A DNA stretch of 64,000 nucleotides from Gordoniibacillus kamchatkensis (GTDB taxonomy: Bacteria > Bacillota > Bacilli > Paenibacillales > NBRC-103111): the NCBI RefSeq assembly GCF_000829455.1, contig NZ_JXAK01000011.1, positions 62,001 to 126,000 on the forward strand, read 5' to 3'. The notes beneath the pieces are model-generated. The model was not told the DNA's origin, ran no database searches, and worked only from the letters and a program-made list of their open reading frames with translations. A program made the position numbers and the translations under genes. Below, one piece after another: positions 19,897 to 27,996 of this stretch (within the stretch, counting starts at the first letter, position 1; each line of letters begins with the position of its first letter).

Positions 19897-22800
19897 ATGA
19901 GCGTGATGTCCGCGACTGCAAGCAAGGAAAGATTTCTTCGCCTGTTGCCGGGAAGACTCCGTATCGAAGTATTCGGGCTTCTCCGGAACGAACAAATCGC
20001 AAATACGCTGGCGCAATCTTTCGCTTCCCTCAAGGGCGTTACCAAAGTGGAGCCGTGTGCCGTCACGGGCAGAATGCTTGTCGTTTATGACGAAAGAAAA
20101 GTCCCGGTCGACGAAATATTTCGCCGCATCTTGGCAGTGGAGCGTCAAGTCGCGGCAAGCGGGCAAACGGCTCAAGCTGCTGAGGGCGATTCATCCGCCA
20201 ATGCGGCAGGCGATCCAGTAGACGAAGCGGGCAGCGAAATGCGCGAACAGCGCTCTGAAACGGAGATAGCTCAATCTGAAACGGAGATAGCTCAAATGGA
20301 AGCGGCTCCGGCATCCGAGTCTGAGACGCAAATGGAGGAGTCTCCGGCTGACGCCATCGTGTCCGATGAAATCGCGGAAGCGATAAGAACGATCCCGAAA
20401 GCGGTCGGACCGCCTCCATCTCCGGAGGCCAGAGTGCCTTTGCCGCTTACGCTTGCGATGGGCGGACTTGTAGCGCTGGGCGCTAAGCAGCTTCTGTTCG
20501 GGAGGTCGGCTTTAGCGCGAAGCCCGATTCCGTTCTATTTATCCGGAGCCGTGGCGGTCTTAACCGGCTATCCGTTTCTAAGGCGCGGGGTCACGGAGTT
20601 CAGCCGGCAAAAGCAAATCAATGCCGATCTCATTCTCGGCACGGGAGCTTTGGCCTTGGCGCTTGTTCGCGAAAATTTGGTCGTACTCGCCGGACTGAGC
20701 ATTTTGCAATATGTCAATTGGAAACGAAGCCGGCAAGTGCCGGACGGACTTTCACCGGTCGAACTGTCTCCGGAAATTCGCGATTACAGCGAGAAGGCAG
20801 GCAAGCTCGGCATTGCGGCAGCTGCGGCGACTTGGGCTTTAACGAGAGATCCGCTTCGCGGCATCGCTGTGCTGCTGGCTGCCAATCCGCGGCCGGCGAC
20901 GATTCCTGCGGAATGCGCGTGGAAGCAGGCGGAGGTCAAGCTGCAGGAACAAGGTGTGGCCGTTCCGATTCGAAGCTCCTTAGCGCAGCTGGCCCGGACG
21001 AAAACGCTGCTGCTTGAAGATACGTCGCTTCTGGTCGGCACGAAAGTTCACGAGACAGGCTGTACCTCCCGCGACGATGACCCGGATAAAGTCATTTGCA
21101 CAGCCGCTTCCTTAATGGAGAAGACGGATCATCCCTGGAAGGAGCCGGTCTGGCAAAAGGCGAAAAGCACCTGCCGCACGCTGCGCACCGCATTTCGCGT
21201 CGAGGAAGAAGACGGCGGGATCAAAGGCACGATCCAAAATGCCGTCTATTCCGTCGGAACAATGGCTTATTGCCAGCGCGCCGGTATTGCTTGCGAAAGC
21301 TACTATTTAGAGGCGAAGCGTCTGCAGAAGCAAGGGTTTGATGTGCTGTTTGTAGCCAAGCATACGAATCAGGGCGCCGTTTGCCAAGGGCTCATTTACC
21401 GCGAGCAGCAAATAACGGCGGAATCCCGCCAGCTGTTGCAGCGGCTATATGACCAAGGGTTTACGGTCGCGCCTTTGCGGGATGGGGCCGAAGCGGGCAT
21501 TGCCGGGATTTCCGGCCTTGGGCTGAGCAGCGACTGGCTATCCATGGAGGAAGGAGAAATTGTCGAGCGCGTCGCCTCCTTACATCAGCAAGGCGAGGAT
21601 ATGCTGCTGATTACCGGACAAGAGCCGAATGAGCGCAGCCGATATTTGGAAGAGGCCGGCGTACCTTCAGTCCGGTTCGGGCAGCTGGAGCCGGTTCTCG
21701 CCGCTTGCAACGGCGTTCGGCATATGGAATCGACCGTTCATGAGCACCTTCGTATTGCCAAAAGCTGGAACATATTCGGCTCCGTGCTGGCATCTTTGGG
21801 CGTCTTAAGCGCCCCGATTGTAAATTTGGCCTCTGACGCTCTTTCGCTCATGTTCATGTCGAGATCGCAAAACAGGGCGCAAACCGCTTTCGCGGATACC
21901 ACCGCAACGTCGACCAACGAAGTGGCCGCCGCTGCGGAGGCGGTGAGCTGGCATGCCGCGCCATGGGAATACGCCACGGATGCGTTCGCGGTAAACGAAC
22001 GTTTCGGGCTGACGCAGGAGCAAGTAAGAGTCGGGCAAAGCCGGTTCGGGCTTAACACGCTGGAACGTAAAAAGCCGACACCTTGGCTCTTCTCTTATTT
22101 AGGGCAATTTAAAGAATTCACCACGCTTGTTTTGCTGGGGACGTCGGCCCTCGCCCTTTTTACCGGCGGCGTATTCGACGGGCTCGCCATGGGCGCTGTG
22201 CTGTTAGCCAATGCGGCGATCGGCACTTATCAGGAGCGGAAAGCGGAGCAGGTGCTGCAAAACCTGAATCAGTTCCAGCCGCCCGAAACGACGGTGATCC
22301 GAAACGGCGAACAAGTGCGCATGTCTGCGGCGGAGCTCGTCCCCGGAGACATTGTCGGTTTGGAGGCGGGTGACCGGGTTCCGGCGGATCTGCGTATTAT
22401 TGCATCGCAAAATTTGGAAGTGAACGAAGCCGCCCTGACCGGAGAATCCGTGCCGGTGGCGAAAACCGACGTTTCGGTTACGGAAGACTGCCCTCTGTCC
22501 GAACGGAACAACATGCTTTACATGGGGACTGACGTCACCCGCGGAAAGGCGCTTGCCGTCGTTGTGCAAACCGGCATGAACACGGAAATCGGACATTTGA
22601 TGGCGCTGCTGAAGCAAGAGGAGAAAGAAGTCACGCCGCTTCAGGAGAAGGTTACCGCGATCAGCAAAAAGTTCGTGAAATGGGCGCTGATCGCCGGCGC
22701 GCTTGTATTCGTGACCGGCTTGATGAGAGGCATACCGGTCAGGGAAATGATCACCACATCCATTACGCTGGCGGCCTCGGCCATTCCGGAAGGTCTGCCG

Positions 22801-24687
22801 GTAACGATTACGATTGCGCTGAGCGCCGGCATTTTCCGAATGGCGAAGAAACATGTGCTGGTTCGCAAGCTTTCCGCCTTGGAAACGCTCGGCAGAACGA
22901 CGGTGATCTGCTCCGATAAGACGGGCACGCTCACCAAGAACGAGATGACGGTGAGGGAGCTCGCAACCGTCGATCATCGCTGGACGGTGAGCGGAAACGG
23001 GTATGAACCTGTCGGCTCCATCGATCCGGCCGACGGCGCGGCACCCGCACATAATGCGCCGGGGCAGACGGAAACTCCCGCCGGCTTGCAGCCGGAGCTC
23101 GACCGCATCATGCAGATTGCGGTGCTCTGCAACAACAGCAAGCTGCAGCCCCAGGATGATGCGTGGACGGTACAAGGGGATCCGACCGAGGGGGCGCTTC
23201 TTTCGCTGGCGGCAAAAGCCGGCCTCCGGCCGGAGCACCTTGCGAATTGGCACCGCTGCGAGGAAATTCCGTTCGACTCGAACACCGCCACGATGAGCGT
23301 CGTATGCAAGGATACCGGTGCCGGCGATGAATGCTATCTGTTCTCCAAGGGGGCCGTGGAGAACATCCTGCGCGAGTGCAGCTCGTATCAGTCGAATGGC
23401 GAAGTGCTGCCGCTTACGGATGAAATCAGGAGCAAAATTATCGGGCAAAATGAGAAGCTGGCCGCGGAAGCTCTCCGTGTGCTCGGATTTGCCTGCCTGC
23501 CTCTGGGCGCCAACGCGGATCGTTCGCCCGGCAGCGGGGACAGTCAAATGATCTATATCGGCATGGCGGGCATGATCGACCCGCCGAAGCCGGACGTGGA
23601 AAAAAGCATCCGGGAAGCCTACGAGCTCGGCGTGAAACCGATCATGATTACGGGGGACCACCCGATTACCGCGATCGCCATCGCAAAGCAAATCGGGATC
23701 TACGACGACAGCCGCCAAGTGCTGTCGGGCCACGAGATGGACAGAATGACGGACGAGGAACTAGATCCCGTAGTCGAACAGGTTTCCATCTTTGCCAGAG
23801 TGACGCCGGAGCATAAGCTGCGCATCGTCAAAGCGCTCCAGCGCCGGGGACATATCGTCGCGATGACGGGAGACGGGGTCAACGACACCCCGGCCATCAA
23901 GCAAGCGAATGTCGGCGTCGCCATGGGCCGAACGGGCACCGACGTGACGAAGGAAACGGCCGATATGGTGCTGCAGGAAGACCATTTCGGCGCCATCGTG
24001 GAAGGTGTCAAGGAGGGGCGGACGATTATCGGCAATATCCGGAAAGCGCTCGGCTGCCTGTTGACGGGCAACCTGGCGGAAATTCTCGTCACCAGCGCCG
24101 CAGTTATGGCCGGTATGCCGATACCGCTCGTTCCGATTCAAATACTGCTCATGAATTTGCTGACCGACGCGCTGCCTGCCATGGTGCTCGCGGTCAATCC
24201 CGGCAGCAAAAGGAAAGAAACGAAACGCGCCGATATCGCGGACAAACAGCTGTATCAAAAAGTCGTTACACGCGGTGTCCTGCTCGGATTGGGCTCGCTG
24301 GGACTGTTCGCCTATACGCTCGCATCCGGCGCTCCTGTCCAAGTGGCGCAAAGCGTCGCTTTCACAACGCTTGTGGCCGGACAGCTGATGCAAACTTTCT
24401 CCTGGCGCCAGGAAGGCTCGGAGGAATCGATTCGCGATATTCGAAAAGACCGGTTTATGGCCGGAGCGCTTGGAGTGTCGTGGCTGGCTTTGCTGAGCGC
24501 CCTGTATGTTCCGCCGGTCGCCCGAATATTCCATACAGCTCCGTTGTCGCTGGGCCATTGGGCGATGGTGCTGACGGTCGGCGCATCGATCTCGCTTCTG
24601 TCGAAACCGATCCTTGCCGTGTTGTCCGCAAAAGGGCACCCGGCCGGCACCGAACCTGCGGCCATTCCTTCCTATGCTGCAGCTTGA
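19897..24687 (+). CDS. Giant two-part P-type ATPase (CtpH/CtpI-like)
   Basis: 1,596 residues. Residues 12-80 resemble an HMA fold without a CxxC; 95-170 are an acidic linker; 180-330 hold four to six membrane helices; 340-610 resemble degenerate P and N domains with LLLEDTSLLVG where DKTGTLT should be, and NPRP in place of the P1B CPC motif. From 690 on a full P2-type ATPase follows: LTGES (847-851), AIPEGLP (962-968), SDKTGTLT (Asp1007), MITGDHP, and TGDGVNDTPAIKQA, with a six-helix C-terminal membrane block. The layout matches mycobacterial CtpH/CtpI (about 1,500-1,600 residues), whose ions are unsettled. GGGGGAG is close to the ATG at 19897; starts at 19903 (GTG) or 19906 are possible. DUF5132 follows. 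Confidence 0.93.
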   Translation: MSVMSATASKERFLRLLPGRLRIEVFGLLRNEQIANTLAQSFASLKGVTKVEPCAVTGRMLVVYDERKVPVDEIFRRILAVERQVAASGQTAQAAEGDSSANAAGDPVDEAGSEMREQRSETEIAQSETEIAQMEAAPASESETQMEESPADAIVSDEIAEAIRTIPKAVGPPPSPEARVPLPLTLAMGGLVALGAKQLLFGRSALARSPIPFYLSGAVAVLTGYPFLRRGVTEFSRQKQINADLILGTGALALALVRENLVVLAGLSILQYVNWKRSRQVPDGLSPVELSPEIRDYSEKAGKLGIAAAAATWALTRDPLRGIAVLLAANPRPATIPAECAWKQAEVKLQEQGVAVPIRSSLAQLARTKTLLLEDTSLLVGTKVHETGCTSRDDDPDKVICTAASLMEKTDHPWKEPVWQKAKSTCRTLRTAFRVEEEDGGIKGTIQNAVYSVGTMAYCQRAGIACESYYLEAKRLQKQGFDVLFVAKHTNQGAVCQGLIYREQQITAESRQLLQRLYDQGFTVAPLRDGAEAGIAGISGLGLSSDWLSMEEGEIVERVASLHQQGEDMLLITGQEPNERSRYLEEAGVPSVRFGQLEPVLAACNGVRHMESTVHEHLRIAKSWNIFGSVLASLGVLSAPIVNLASDALSLMFMSRSQNRAQTAFADTTATSTNEVAAAAEAVSWHAAPWEYATDAFAVNERFGLTQEQVRVGQSRFGLNTLERKKPTPWLFSYLGQFKEFTTLVLLGTSALALFTGGVFDGLAMGAVLLANAAIGTYQERKAEQVLQNLNQFQPPETTVIRNGEQVRMSAAELVPGDIVGLEAGDRVPADLRIIASQNLEVNEAALTGESVPVAKTDVSVTEDCPLSERNNMLYMGTDVTRGKALAVVVQTGMNTEIGHLMALLKQEEKEVTPLQEKVTAISKKFVKWALIAGALVFVTGLMRGIPVREMITTSITLAASAIPEGLPVTITIALSAGIFRMAKKHVLVRKLSALETLGRTTVICSDKTGTLTKNEMTVRELATVDHRWTVSGNGYEPVGSIDPADGAAPAHNAPGQTETPAGLQPELDRIMQIAVLCNNSKLQPQDDAWTVQGDPTEGALLSLAAKAGLRPEHLANWHRCEEIPFDSNTATMSVVCKDTGAGDECYLFSKGAVENILRECSSYQSNGEVLPLTDEIRSKIIGQNEKLAAEALRVLGFACLPLGANADRSPGSGDSQMIYIGMAGMIDPPKPDVEKSIREAYELGVKPIMITGDHPITAIAIAKQIGIYDDSRQVLSGHEMDRMTDEELDPVVEQVSIFARVTPEHKLRIVKALQRRGHIVAMTGDGVNDTPAIKQANVGVAMGRTGTDVTKETADMVLQEDHFGAIVEGVKEGRTIIGNIRKALGCLLTGNLAEILVTSAAVMAGMPIPLVPIQILLMNLLTDALPAMVLAVNPGSKRKETKRADIADKQLYQKVVTRGVLLGLGSLGLFAYTLASGAPVQVAQSVAFTTLVAGQLMQTFSWRQEGSEESIRDIRKDRFMAGALGVSWLALLSALYVPPVARIFHTAPLSLGHWAMVLTVGASISLLSKPILAVLSAKGHPAGTEPAAIPSYAAA

Positions 24688-24727
24688 CTGCGGCATAGGA
24701 CACCATATTGGAGGTGATGCATGCACG

Positions 24728-24994
24728 ATGGAAAGGAATGCGGAAAAAATAATTGTAGGGGCAGCCCTGACTATGGCGGTTTCGGCTCTGCTGCCCATTG
24801 CCAAAACAACTTTGAAGCCGCTTGCGCAAAGCGGGATCCAAGGCGCCACGGGGCTTATAAATCGGGCAAAATATGCCCTTCAGGTCGCCCGCGACGAAGT
24901 GGAGGACATTATCGCCGAAGCGCAGTTCGAACGAATGAAGAAACAGATCGATAAAGAAATCGCTTCTCTCGAACCGGAGGCCGACGTTCTGTAA
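24728..24994 (+). CDS. DUF5132-type small membrane protein
   Basis: 88 residues starting MERNAEKIIVGAAL. One hydrophobic segment (IIVGAALTMAVSALLPIA) is followed by a charged helix (LINRAKYALQVARDEVED, FERMKKQIDKEIASLEPE). This is the pattern of the DUF5132 family, which is often found beside large cation ATPases (from memory). GGAGGTGAT lies upstream. It begins 40 bases after the ATPase stop and is presumably co-transcribed. The topology mirrors the minus-strand small protein at 19510-19770, so both could bind the ATPase membrane domain. Confidence 0.75.
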   Translation: MERNAEKIIVGAALTMAVSALLPIAKTTLKPLAQSGIQGATGLINRAKYALQVARDEVEDIIAEAQFERMKKQIDKEIASLEPEADVL

Positions 24995-25024
24995 ACATTT
25001 GAAAACGGTGGAGCTGATTTTGTC

Positions 25025-25249
25025 GTGCAAGGGCAAGGCGTCGATAACCACTTGAACCAAGCTTTAATCCATCTGGAAGCGGCATTGAATGAAAGCATAC
25101 GTTCCGTATTGGAAAATCAGGATGCCAAGAAGGAAATAGCCCCCAAATGGGAGCATTTCCTCGCCCAATTTTTCGGTATGGCTAAAGAAAAAGGCAAAAA
25201 ATCGCGAATTAACCTCTTAAGCTGGATATCGTTTGCAAAAATACGTTAA
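25025..25249 (+). CDS. Small conserved-looking protein, 74 residues
   Basis: GTG start at 25025 with GGTGGAG upstream, 30 bases after the DUF5132 stop. The N-terminal part is a soluble helix (LNQALIHLEAALNESIRSVL), the middle has WEHFLAQFFGMAKEKGKK, and the end is basic and amphipathic (INLLSWISFAKIR), which could lie on the membrane surface. No family is recognised. Its position suggests a third small partner of the ATPase. Confidence 0.6.
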   Translation: MQGQGVDNHLNQALIHLEAALNESIRSVLENQDAKKEIAPKWEHFLAQFFGMAKEKGKKSRINLLSWISFAKIR

Positions 25250-25281
25250 CGCAGGCGGATGACGATTCGGAGGGAAGTCCG

Positions 25282-25389
25282 ATGCCAAATGGCGACGGGA
25301 AAATGAGAGCTGGCCAATCCGTTATGATCCGGTGCAGCGCTACATGGCAATTGGCCAAAAAATTAGGCCGATTTTTCCTAAAAAGATGA
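25282..25389 (+). CDS. Possible 35-residue cationic peptide
   Basis: ATG at 25282 with GGAGGGA six bases upstream and TGA at 25387-25389. The product is strongly basic (about 8 Lys/Arg, few acids) with one Cys and a C-terminal amphipathic stretch (LAKKLGRFFLKR). It is the last frame before the terminator of the ATPase unit. The evidence is only the ribosome binding site, spacing and position. Confidence 0.4.
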   Translation: MPNGDGKMRAGQSVMIRCSATWQLAKKLGRFFLKR

Positions 25390-25400
25390 AATCTGCTTAT

Positions 25401-25446
25401 AAAAACGTTGCAACCCGGCCAAGATCCATCGATCCGCCGGGTTGCC
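25401..25446. terminator. Bidirectional terminator
   Basis: GCAACCCGGC (25410-25419) pairs with GCCGGGTTGC. On the minus strand it is followed by AACGTTTTTA, serving the oxidoreductase gene; on the plus strand it closes the ATPase operon with a weaker T tract. Confidence 0.75.
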
Positions 25447-25476
25447 CGATTTCCCTTATGACATTGAACGGAGCCG

Positions 25477-26478
25477 TTACTGTTGCAAATCGGCGATAGC
25501 GACCGGTGCGCCGCCTGCCGCCGCGGAGCGGTTAGACGCTTCCATCAGCTTCGTCAAATCGACTGCGATGCCGACATTTTCCGTCGCGCTTGTGCCTTGC
25601 TGAATATGGCCGACCCATTGCTTGAACGCCGATACGTTCGGGCGCGGCCGGCTGCGGACGATCCAGCCTTTTGCCTGCTCCTCCAGCTTCGCCGAACGGA
25701 GCACCAGCTGGTTGTCGCGATCGGAATACAGAATGCTGCCTTCGGTGCCGTGCACCTCGATCGTAAACGGCGAGTAATTGTTGACGAACCCGGCTTCGAC
25801 GATGCCTACGGCGCCGCTCTCATAACGCAAAACGGACACGGCATTATCCTCGACTTCCTTGCCGGTGATGTAGCCGTATGTAGCGGACACCGATTGCGGC
25901 ATGCCGAGGAACAGGCGTGCAAGGTACATCGGATGGCAGCCGAGATCGATCATCGCGCCGCCGCCGCACTGCTCTTTGTTGTAGAAATGCTCGGGCAGCC
26001 ACCCTCTCGTGGCGCCGTTATGCGAAAGCCGGGTGCGCACGAGCGTCAGCCTGCCGAGCAGCCCTTGCGCGATCGCATCTTGAATCTCAAGCGTGTAGTC
26101 GAAATTGAGGCGGGGAAGCGACACCGTCAGCTTGACGCCGCTCTCCTCTACCGCTTTCACGATTTCGTTCACTTCCCGCAGCGTCGGAGCGATGACTTTC
26201 TCGGTAAAAATATGTTTGCCCGCTTTGGCGGCCGCAACCATCACATCGCGATGCATGTTGGTCGGAGTATCGACGACGACGGCATCGATATCCGGCGAGG
26301 CCAGCAATTCGGCCAAATCGCCGTAAAATTTTACGCCGCGCTCTTCCGCCTCTTTGCGTCCGCGTTCCGGCAGTTCGTCCCACACCGCGACGATTTCCGT
26401 ATCCGGATGTTCGGTCACCTCGCGCGCGTAATCTCTCGCATGCACATGCCAAAAGCTCAGCATTGCTACACGTATCAT
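25477..26478 (-). CDS. Gfo/Idh/MocA-family oxidoreductase
   Basis: 333 residues. The N-terminal Rossmann fold reads MIRVAMLSFWHVHARDYARE (a less usual start than GxGxxG), followed by DAVVVDTPTNMHRDV and the EK pair GKHIFTEKVIAP. The second domain has GGGAMIDLGCHPMYLARLFLG, with the catalytic-type Asp and His. It likely oxidises or epimerises a sugar or cyclitol with NAD(P). The substrate cannot be inferred: the gene stands alone. ATG at 26478 after GGAGG by ten bases; longer upstream reading is unsupported. Confidence 0.88.
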   Translation of the reverse strand: MIRVAMLSFWHVHARDYAREVTEHPDTEIVAVWDELPERGRKEAEERGVKFYGDLAELLASPDIDAVVVDTPTNMHRDVMVAAAKAGKHIFTEKVIAPTLREVNEIVKAVEESGVKLTVSLPRLNFDYTLEIQDAIAQGLLGRLTLVRTRLSHNGATRGWLPEHFYNKEQCGGGAMIDLGCHPMYLARLFLGMPQSVSATYGYITGKEVEDNAVSVLRYESGAVGIVEAGFVNNYSPFTIEVHGTEGSILYSDRDNQLVLRSAKLEEQAKGWIVRSRPRPNVSAFKQWVGHIQQGTSATENVGIAVDLTKLMEASNRSAAAGGAPVAIADLQQ

Positions 26479-26600
26479 AGCATCTTTGCCTCCATCCTTG
26501 GTCTCGTTCTTTTTCATCTTACCATTCGGAGGCCTGGCGGTGAACGGCAAGATCGTGACAAGCCAAGGTGCAAAATTGCGACATACCCGCCGCAGCATAC

Positions 26601-26647
26601 AAAAAGAAGAAGACCTGCATGCCTCGCGCGGGCGGGCATGCAGGTCT
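26601..26647 (-). terminator. Terminator after DUF378
   Basis: AGACCTGCATGCC pairs with GGCATGCAGGTCT; the minus strand continues CTTCTTTTTG. Confidence 0.8.
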
Positions 26648-26681
26648 CGCAACATGAAGCGGCCGATCGCCGGCGCGCAAT

Positions 26682-26894
26682 TTACGTTTTGGCGCGGTCA
26701 TCGTCCGCAAACAAATATTTGATGCAGTACAGCCCGCCGAGTCCGACCAGGATATAGACAACCCGGCTGAGCCACGAAGATTCGCGATGGTAGTCTCCTC
26801 CGAGCAGCGCGGTAACGACGTCCCATTCGAACAAACCGACGAGCAGCCAGTTCAGCGCTCCGATAATCGCTAGCGTTAGCGCAAGTTTACCCAT
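26682..26894 (-). CDS. DUF378 membrane protein
   Basis: 70 residues with two membrane helices: KLALTLAIIGALNWLLVGLF and VVYILVGLGGLYCIKYLF, joined by a polar loop with ALLGGDY. The ALNWLLVG and GLGGLY motifs are typical of DUF378. The function of the family is unknown. AAAGGTGG precedes the ATG at 26894; a GTG three codons upstream lies inside that site. Confidence 0.85.
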   Translation of the reverse strand: MGKLALTLAIIGALNWLLVGLFEWDVVTALLGGDYHRESSWLSRVVYILVGLGGLYCIKYLFADDDRAKT

Positions 26895-26969
26895 ACGTAC
26901 CACCTTTGCAGTCAGAAGTACTTGCTATGGGTAATATGCGATGTTTTTCCAGCATTTATACTTTGCCGG

Positions 26970-27272
26970 CTACAACATCTTCAGAAGCGCCTCTTTGCCG
27001 ATAATGCCCGGAACGACTCCCAGCGCTTCGGCGCTGTGCGTGACCGATTCCATCGGCGCATCCAGCAGCTCCTGCAGCGTCTTGACGCCGACCGCCCGGG
27101 CGGCGATGATCCCCCGGTCCTTAAGCCTTTCGTTAAGCAGGCCGATATCGAGAGCACCGCACATAATGTAGCCTTTGTCCGTCGCCACCGCCAGCAGCGT
27201 CGTCTTGGGCAGCAGCACTTCAATGCCGATGACCGTATGGCCGTTCAGTTCGATCGGAGTCATTCTCATCAT
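26970..27272 (-). CDS. DUF1805 family protein (YunC-like)
   Basis: 100 residues: IELNGHTVIGIEVLLPKTTL, then GYIMCGALDIGLLNERL and ARAVGVKTLQELLDAP. This matches the DUF1805/YunC family, small alpha/beta proteins of unknown activity. AAAGGAG lies ten bases before the ATG. Separate transcription from DUF378 is likely given the 75-base gap and no overlap. Confidence 0.85.
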   Translation of the reverse strand: MMRMTPIELNGHTVIGIEVLLPKTTLLAVATDKGYIMCGALDIGLLNERLKDRGIIAARAVGVKTLQELLDAPMESVTHSAEALGVVPGIIGKEALLKML

Positions 27273-27441
27273 GGCCCGATTTCTCCTTTATTTAGGAATA
27301 CAATACGTCTAGGCTTATTATACGACAACGGCTGTCAGACGGAATAGACGGAAGCCCGTCGTTCCCGAATTTCTGCGGGCTGCAAGCCGCAACCCGGGTT
27401 GCGCTGCACGGCCCCCTCAAGAAGCTGAACGGGCAATCTTT

Positions 27442-27469
27442 GTTTGCTTGCGGATTCGTGATATAATAG
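27442..27469 (+). promoter_or_regulatory. Putative promoter
   Basis: TTGTTT at 27442-27447, a 16-base spacer, and TATAAT at 27464-27469, 32 bases before the next ATG. Confidence 0.5.
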
Positions 27470-27501
27470 CAGCACAATTAGCGTTATGAGGCGAGGCAAA
27501 G

Positions 27502-27939
27502 ATGAGTTCTGGGAAATCGCAAAAGCCGGTGCAAGGCCACTGGTTTAACGTGGATATTTTCATGGATGGCGACAACAACGCACACGCATTGGAAGAGCTG
27601 AATCGCCTGCTGAACGCGGCGGGCATCAAGGAGTACCGGGTGCACAGCGGCGGCGAACCGGGCACGGCGGCGGAGGCCGGCAAGCCCGATACGAGGAAGG
27701 AGCCGGCAGCCGACAAAGCCGAAGCGCCGTCGGCGCTGGCGCTGGAAATCGAACGCTACAAAGCGAACAACACGCTGGTCCGAATGACCGTAGTTAAAGG
27801 CAAGGGCGTCAAGCTCGACTTGCCGTGCCGGATCCTTAACTATGACGCCGCTACACAGAACGTGTCGATTTACCACGTCGACGAGAAAAAAGTGTATTTG
27901 TTCCGGATCAACGAAATCGACGATCTGCATGCAGGGTAA
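27502..27939 (+). CDS. Hypothetical protein, 145 residues
   Basis: Soluble. Residues 12-40 form a strand-helix unit (HWFNVDIFMDGDNNAHALEE), 45-80 a low-complexity Ala/Glu/Pro linker, and 85-143 a beta-rich domain (TLVRMTVVKGKGVKLDLP, CRILNYDAATQNVSIYHV, KVYLFRINEIDDL) reminiscent of Sm-like or WYL-like small barrels. I do not recognise the family. A good promoter, GAGGCGAGG near the start and a terminator right after the stop show it is a real single-gene unit. Confidence 0.75.
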   Translation: MSSGKSQKPVQGHWFNVDIFMDGDNNAHALEELNRLLNAAGIKEYRVHSGGEPGTAAEAGKPDTRKEPAADKAEAPSALALEIERYKANNTLVRMTVVKGKGVKLDLPCRILNYDAATQNVSIYHVDEKKVYLFRINEIDDLHAG

Positions 27940-27951
27940 ACAGCGTACCGC

Positions 27952-27992
27952 AAAAAGGAAAGCAGGGCTCGGCAAGCCCTGCTTTCCTTTTT
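27952..27992. terminator. Bidirectional terminator
   Basis: Perfect stem AAAAAGGAAAGCAGGGCT against AGCCCTGCTTTCCTTTTT between two convergent genes. Confidence 0.95.
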
Positions 27993-27996
27993 GCCG

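Noticed and set aside
24614-24727. An extended N-terminus for the DUF5132 protein
   Set aside because: The frame overlaps the ATPase end and has no ribosome binding site; GGAGGTGAT at 24711 supports the ATG at 24728.
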